The notes under the pieces: model-generated
Seen by the model: only the letters and a program-made list of their open reading frames with translations
What the model was told of the DNA's origin: nothing
Database searches by the model: none
Assembly: GCA_910587185.1 (NCBI GenBank)
Contig: CAJULY010000005.1
Coordinates: forward strand, 62,001 to 126,000
Origin: an uncultured Muribaculaceae bacterium
GTDB lineage: Bacteria; Bacteroidota; Bacteroidia; Bacteroidales; Muribaculaceae
Direction of reading: 5' to 3'
DNA: 64,000 bases
Shown: positions 60,814 through 64,000 of the stretch, in pieces
Numbering within the stretch: position 1 is the first letter of the stretch
Layout of the letters: each line of letters opens with the position of its first letter
Made by a program: the position numbers and the translations under genes

Positions 60814-61917
60814 TCAGAGCCTTTTCTCAAGTTCGTTCTTTATGTCATCGATGGAATAGGACGAAACCAGGATCTTTCCGTCATCGCCGACAAGGAACAG
60901 GCCGGTGCTCGCCACTCCGTGTTTGGGAAATATTCCGAATCTGTCGTCAAGGTCTATGAGCGTCGGCCACGGATGCTTGTCGGTTTCCACTACGTTTTTC
61001 GCGTCATCGGCCGTCTTGAACTCCCGCGCGAGGCCGAGGGCGTCAAGACCTTTTTCATGATATCGGTTGTAGAGCGGAATTATATCCATCGCTTCTTTTC
61101 GGCAGGGACGGCACCATGTGGCCCAGCATATCACGAGTGTCAGCCGTCCGGTTTTCACATAGTCGGTGGAGCTGACAGTGTCGCCGTCAAGAGTGAGGGC
61201 GTCGTAGGCATTGTATTTTCCGCCCATCATCTGGTAACCGGCTTTTTCTCCCTTGGCAATGGAGGCATGAACCGAATGTGACGGGTAGATTCTGTCATAT
61301 CCTTTGTCATGATATATCTCCAGCATCTCTTTCACCGAAGAGTCGATGATGAGGAAAGATTTCAGGCGGTTGTTCAGCTCTATGAGAAACCCGAGCATCG
61401 GATGTGTCGCATAGTATTCCAGCTGCCATTTACGGTATTCCTTAATCATATCGTTCCATGCCTGCTGACGGAGGCTGTCGGGAAGATTCTCTATTTCCTG
61501 CGCTCTGTCGCCGAACTTTTCCCGCGCGATTTTCTCGACGTCGGTCCACTTGTTGAATTCTTTTCCTGTGGAGGTCAAATCGATTGCTGAACCCGAAACT
61601 CGAGCGTCGATGACCGCACCGTCCTCAACGAAAAAGTTTCCCACCCGCGTGGTGGAGCCTTTTTCCTGAATCTCTCCCCAGTCATATATCTGGAATTCTT
61701 CTATTTCATCTGTTTCTATCTCACATTCCATGGGGGCTGCACCCGCTTTCATGCGGTAAGGACTTTTGGCCGGATCCTCGCCGGAGCGCGTTATGACGAT
61801 TTCGTTTGTGGTGGTGTCGGCGAGAGAGACTCTTACTTTGCACTTTTCCCTGGCATTGCCCGGCAGGGAGGCGACGGTCATGGCTGCGGCAACAATCAGA
61901 ATACCTGTTTTTCCCAT
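60814..61917 (-). CDS. Exported TlpA/AhpC-TSA thioredoxin-fold protein
   Basis: From ATG 61917 the product is 367 residues with a signal peptide (ending PGNARE). The N-terminal beta domain and helical middle are followed by a thioredoxin domain with redox motif WCRPC in VICWATWCRPCRKEA. Proteins of this layout are common exported reductases in Bacteroidales. The MITE ends 11 bases upstream of its ATG, so the natural promoter was probably displaced. A start at 62061 would lie inside the MITE. Confidence 0.8.
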   Translation of the reverse strand: MGKTGILIVAAAMTVASLPGNAREKCKVRVSLADTTTNEIVITRSGEDPAKSPYRMKAGAAPMECEIETDEIEEFQIYDWGEIQEKGSTTRVGNFFVEDGAVIDARVSGSAIDLTSTGKEFNKWTDVEKIAREKFGDRAQEIENLPDSLRQQAWNDMIKEYRKWQLEYYATHPMLGFLIELNNRLKSFLIIDSSVKEMLEIYHDKGYDRIYPSHSVHASIAKGEKAGYQMMGGKYNAYDALTLDGDTVSSTDYVKTGRLTLVICWATWCRPCRKEAMDIIPLYNRYHEKGLDALGLAREFKTADDAKNVVETDKHPWPTLIDLDDRFGIFPKHGVASTGLFLVGDDGKILVSSYSIDDIKNELEKRL

Positions 61918-61928
61918 TGACTTGTGAT

Positions 61929-62270
61929 TAAGAGGTTGTTTAATAACAAATGTGAAGCCGGAGTGGATGGATTTTTGAACTAACCTGTTCATAATCTGAA
62001 GGAGCAGTGCTGTGGCACTGTGACTGAAGATTAGGGACAGGGGAGCCAAAAAGGCATCCATGCGACTTATAGTAACACAATTTTTCTTTTTTATACATTT
62101 AAATTTCGGTTTTGCGGTTGTTTAAAATGCTTCTTCGCATCCATTCTCCCGGGCGTCTTTCGTGCTGAATTTCAGTCATAATGCTACAGCATTACTCCTT
62201 CAATTCATTTCGAAATCCACCTCCGGAGAATGGACTCCAGCTTTCACATTTGTTTTTAAACAACCTCTTA
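61929..62270. mobile_element. Non-autonomous element (MITE) with long inverted repeats
   Basis: A 342-bp element. Ends TAAGAGGTTGTTTAATAACA (61929 on) and the inverse TGTTTTTAAACAACCTCTTA (to 62270) are inverted over about 38 bases with a few mismatches. The similarity continues inward: GAAGGAGCAGTGCTGTGGCA (left) matches the complement of TGCTACAGCATTACTCCTTC (right). A TA dinucleotide at each end fits a TA target duplication. No transposase is encoded. Confidence 0.7.
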
Positions 62271-62323
62271 CACCTGTTTACTGCCCAAAATTAACGATTA
62301 ATTTCTGAAAAAGAAATAAAAGG

Positions 62324-62354
62324 TTGGAGATTACGGTATAAAAAGTTAACTTTG
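62324..62354 (+). promoter_or_regulatory. Promoter for GH20 gene
   Basis: TTGG (62324-62327), 19 bases, TAACTTTG (62347-62354). The ATG is 51 bases downstream. Confidence 0.7.
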
Positions 62355-62404
62355 TAGAAATTTAACAATCCATTAATCTTTAGCCAAACTCAATCGACAC
62401 AATC

Positions 62405-64000
62405 ATGAAAAAACTATTTCTGCTTTTGGCGGTGGCTATACTGACGACTGTCGTCTGTCACTCCGAACAGTTCGTGAATCTGACTCCTGCTCCGGCCAAT
62501 ATGACCGTCGGGACGGGTGTGTTCAGAATTCCCGCCGGGATGAAAATAACCGCTCAGGGCCTGACGCCGGAAATGCAGTCGGAAGTGACGAAATTCATCT
62601 CCGATTTCAATAAGTCAACCGGTCTTGGAATCGGGGAGGGAAAGAACGGCCGTATGACCGTGCGCCTTAATAAAGAGATCGCAACCGAAGGCTATAACCT
62701 CGATGTCACCGCAAAAGGCATCGTTCTTGAGGCTTCGAGCCCCGCCGGCCTTTTCTACGGTCTTCAGACAATCAAAAAGATATTGCCTGCCAACGTTATG
62801 GCCGGCACCAATTATCCCCGTCAGAAAAGCTATGAGCTGCCGGTGGTTTCCATTCAGGACCGTCCGGCCTACGGTTATCGCGGATTCATGCTCGATGTCA
62901 GCCGTCACTTTTTCACGGCCGATGAGATAAAGCGTATGCTCGACGTGATGAGCTATTACAAGCTCAACCGTTTCCACTGGCATCTGACTGACGACCAGGG
63001 ATGGCGTCTGCCGATGGACAAATATCCCCTTCTGACAACTGTCGGCGCCACGGCTCCCGACGTGGTCATCACCGACTACCGCGCTAAAAAGCAGTATAAG
63101 GCCGGCAAGCCTTACGGCCCCTACAGCTATACGAAGGAAGAGATAAAGGACATTGTGGATTATGCTAAGAAACTGCATATAGAAGTGGTGCCCGAAGTGG
63201 ATATGCCGGGCCATTTCGTGGCTGCCATGGTGGCTTATCCCGAATTGAGCTGCGATCCTAAGGCCGACCGCAAGGTGTGGGATCACGGCGGTGTTTCACG
63301 CGACGTGCTGAATGTTGCCAATCCCGCAGCGGTCAAACTCGGCGAGGACGTGATCGATCAGCTCGCGGAGCTTTTTCCTTATCCTTATATCCACATAGGC
63401 GGTGACGAATGTCCGACTGTCGCCTGGGAGAACAATGCCGACTGTCGCGCGCTTATGGAGAAAGAGGGCATGAAGAATCCGCGTCAGCTCCAGAACCGTT
63501 TCATCAAGCAGATGGCCGACCGCGCCGCCAAACACGGTAAGAAGCTCTACGTCTGGAACGAGGCTCTGACCGAAGAGGGAGCTGACAGCGCCATGCTGAA
63601 GAATATCGACGCTACGGTGTTCTGCTGGGTAGGAGTGCCTCAGGCTGTGAAAAAAGCGACTTCCAACGGCCTCGGCGCCATCTTCACTCCTATCGGTCCG
63701 TACTACATCAACCGTCGCCAGAGCCGTGACGCCGCTCCCGGTGCAGGCCCCGGAAACGATGACGTGAAACGCACATACACTACCGTTCCTTTCACTACAG
63801 CCGTAGGTTCAAAAGACAACTGCCTCGGAGTACAGGGAACTTTTTGGACCGAGCATGTCAGCGATCCGGATTATATGGAATATCTGGCGCTGCCACGTCT
63901 CATCGCCATAGCCGAAGCGGGATGGACGCCCCAGGAAAAGAAAGATTTCGCAGATTTCCAGAAGCGCATGACTGCCGACGCGCAGCTTCTTGATCTGGGC
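62405..64000 (+). CDS. GH20 beta-N-acetylhexosaminidase (3' end outside window)
   Basis: The 532 visible residues run off the right edge. A signal peptide (about 1-20) precedes a small N-terminal beta domain with alpha helix (GH20b). The catalytic barrel has GFMLDVSRHFFT, HLTDDQGWRLPM and the acid pair D334-E335 in HIGGDECPTVAW. It removes terminal GlcNAc or GalNAc from glycans, complementing the sialic-acid operon in mucin-glycan breakdown. The promoter is clear. A T9SS C-terminal signal cannot be checked because the end is missing. Confidence 0.93.
   Translation, partial: MKKLFLLLAVAILTTVVCHSEQFVNLTPAPANMTVGTGVFRIPAGMKITAQGLTPEMQSEVTKFISDFNKSTGLGIGEGKNGRMTVRLNKEIATEGYNLDVTAKGIVLEASSPAGLFYGLQTIKKILPANVMAGTNYPRQKSYELPVVSIQDRPAYGYRGFMLDVSRHFFTADEIKRMLDVMSYYKLNRFHWHLTDDQGWRLPMDKYPLLTTVGATAPDVVITDYRAKKQYKAGKPYGPYSYTKEEIKDIVDYAKKLHIEVVPEVDMPGHFVAAMVAYPELSCDPKADRKVWDHGGVSRDVLNVANPAAVKLGEDVIDQLAELFPYPYIHIGGDECPTVAWENNADCRALMEKEGMKNPRQLQNRFIKQMADRAAKHGKKLYVWNEALTEEGADSAMLKNIDATVFCWVGVPQAVKKATSNGLGAIFTPIGPYYINRRQSRDAAPGAGPGNDDVKRTYTTVPFTTAVGSKDNCLGVQGTFWTEHVSDPDYMEYLALPRLIAIAEAGWTPQEKKDFADFQKRMTADAQLLDLG

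Overview
The window reads as a chromosomal segment of a gut-type Bacteroidales, most likely Muribaculaceae. Support: many promoters of the Bacteroidetes form TTG/TTTG-N19-21-TAnnTTTG, weak or absent Shine-Dalgarno sequences, the lysS-gpsA-pgi order, type IX secretion (T9SS) genes, and a sialic-acid gene set with a GH20 hexosaminidase. The family name is inference; no rRNA or marker comparison was possible.

Layout. 1-5 kb: SprE/PorW-like TPR protein, porX, tsaE, then tRNA-Lys(CTT). 5-12.6 kb: an accessory island next to that tRNA, bounded by an imperfect 87-nt direct repeat. It holds hicAB, an AraC regulator, an exported flavin reductase-ABM fusion, an exported aldo/keto reductase, a wrecked receiver/sigma-54 regulator, an AAA-DUF4143 ATPase and a deoxyribosyltransferase/TIR-like protein. 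12.7-22.4 kb: membrane and iron-sulfur redox genes (polyferredoxin, ferredoxin-fused AKR, DUF1893, ECF S component), a second AraC, a flavodoxin-like lipoprotein, RhuM relics, a ferredoxin, an OxyR regulator and a cysteine-cluster membrane protein. 22.4-28.5 kb: a repeat-rich zone. Two perfect 92-bp direct repeats flank an AT-rich insert with a lipoprotein broken by one stop codon and a membrane-anchored UvrD-like helicase. GC-rich palindromic repeats follow, then a terminase-ATPase-like gene and tRNA-Ser(CGA).

28.7-35.5 kb: porU, rnhB, an OmpR-type regulator and a Na/phosphate cotransporter. 35.7-40.4 kb: an intact phage-type head module (scaffold-like, major capsid, connector-like, portal, two unknowns) with no integrase, tail, lysis or full terminase beside it. 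40.5-49.2 kb: core genes (pgi, gpsA, lysS, ispF, porV) and envelope proteins, one of them an M48-family protein without its HExxH motif. 49.2-56.6 kb: an apparent sialic-acid operon (MFS transporter, nanA, a GDSL-acetylesterase-kelch triple fusion, creatininase family, iron alcohol dehydrogenase). 56.7-64 kb: thioredoxin-fold proteins, an esterase, hflX, a PurM-fold protein, a long-inverted-repeat MITE and the start of a GH20 hexosaminidase.

Two themes run through the window. T9SS parts (porX, SprE/PorW-like, porU, porV) sit at four separate places. The head module plus a lone terminase-like gene looks like a domesticated or decaying phage head; it is the most unusual feature here. All function calls rest on reading translated sequence and motifs; no database search was run.
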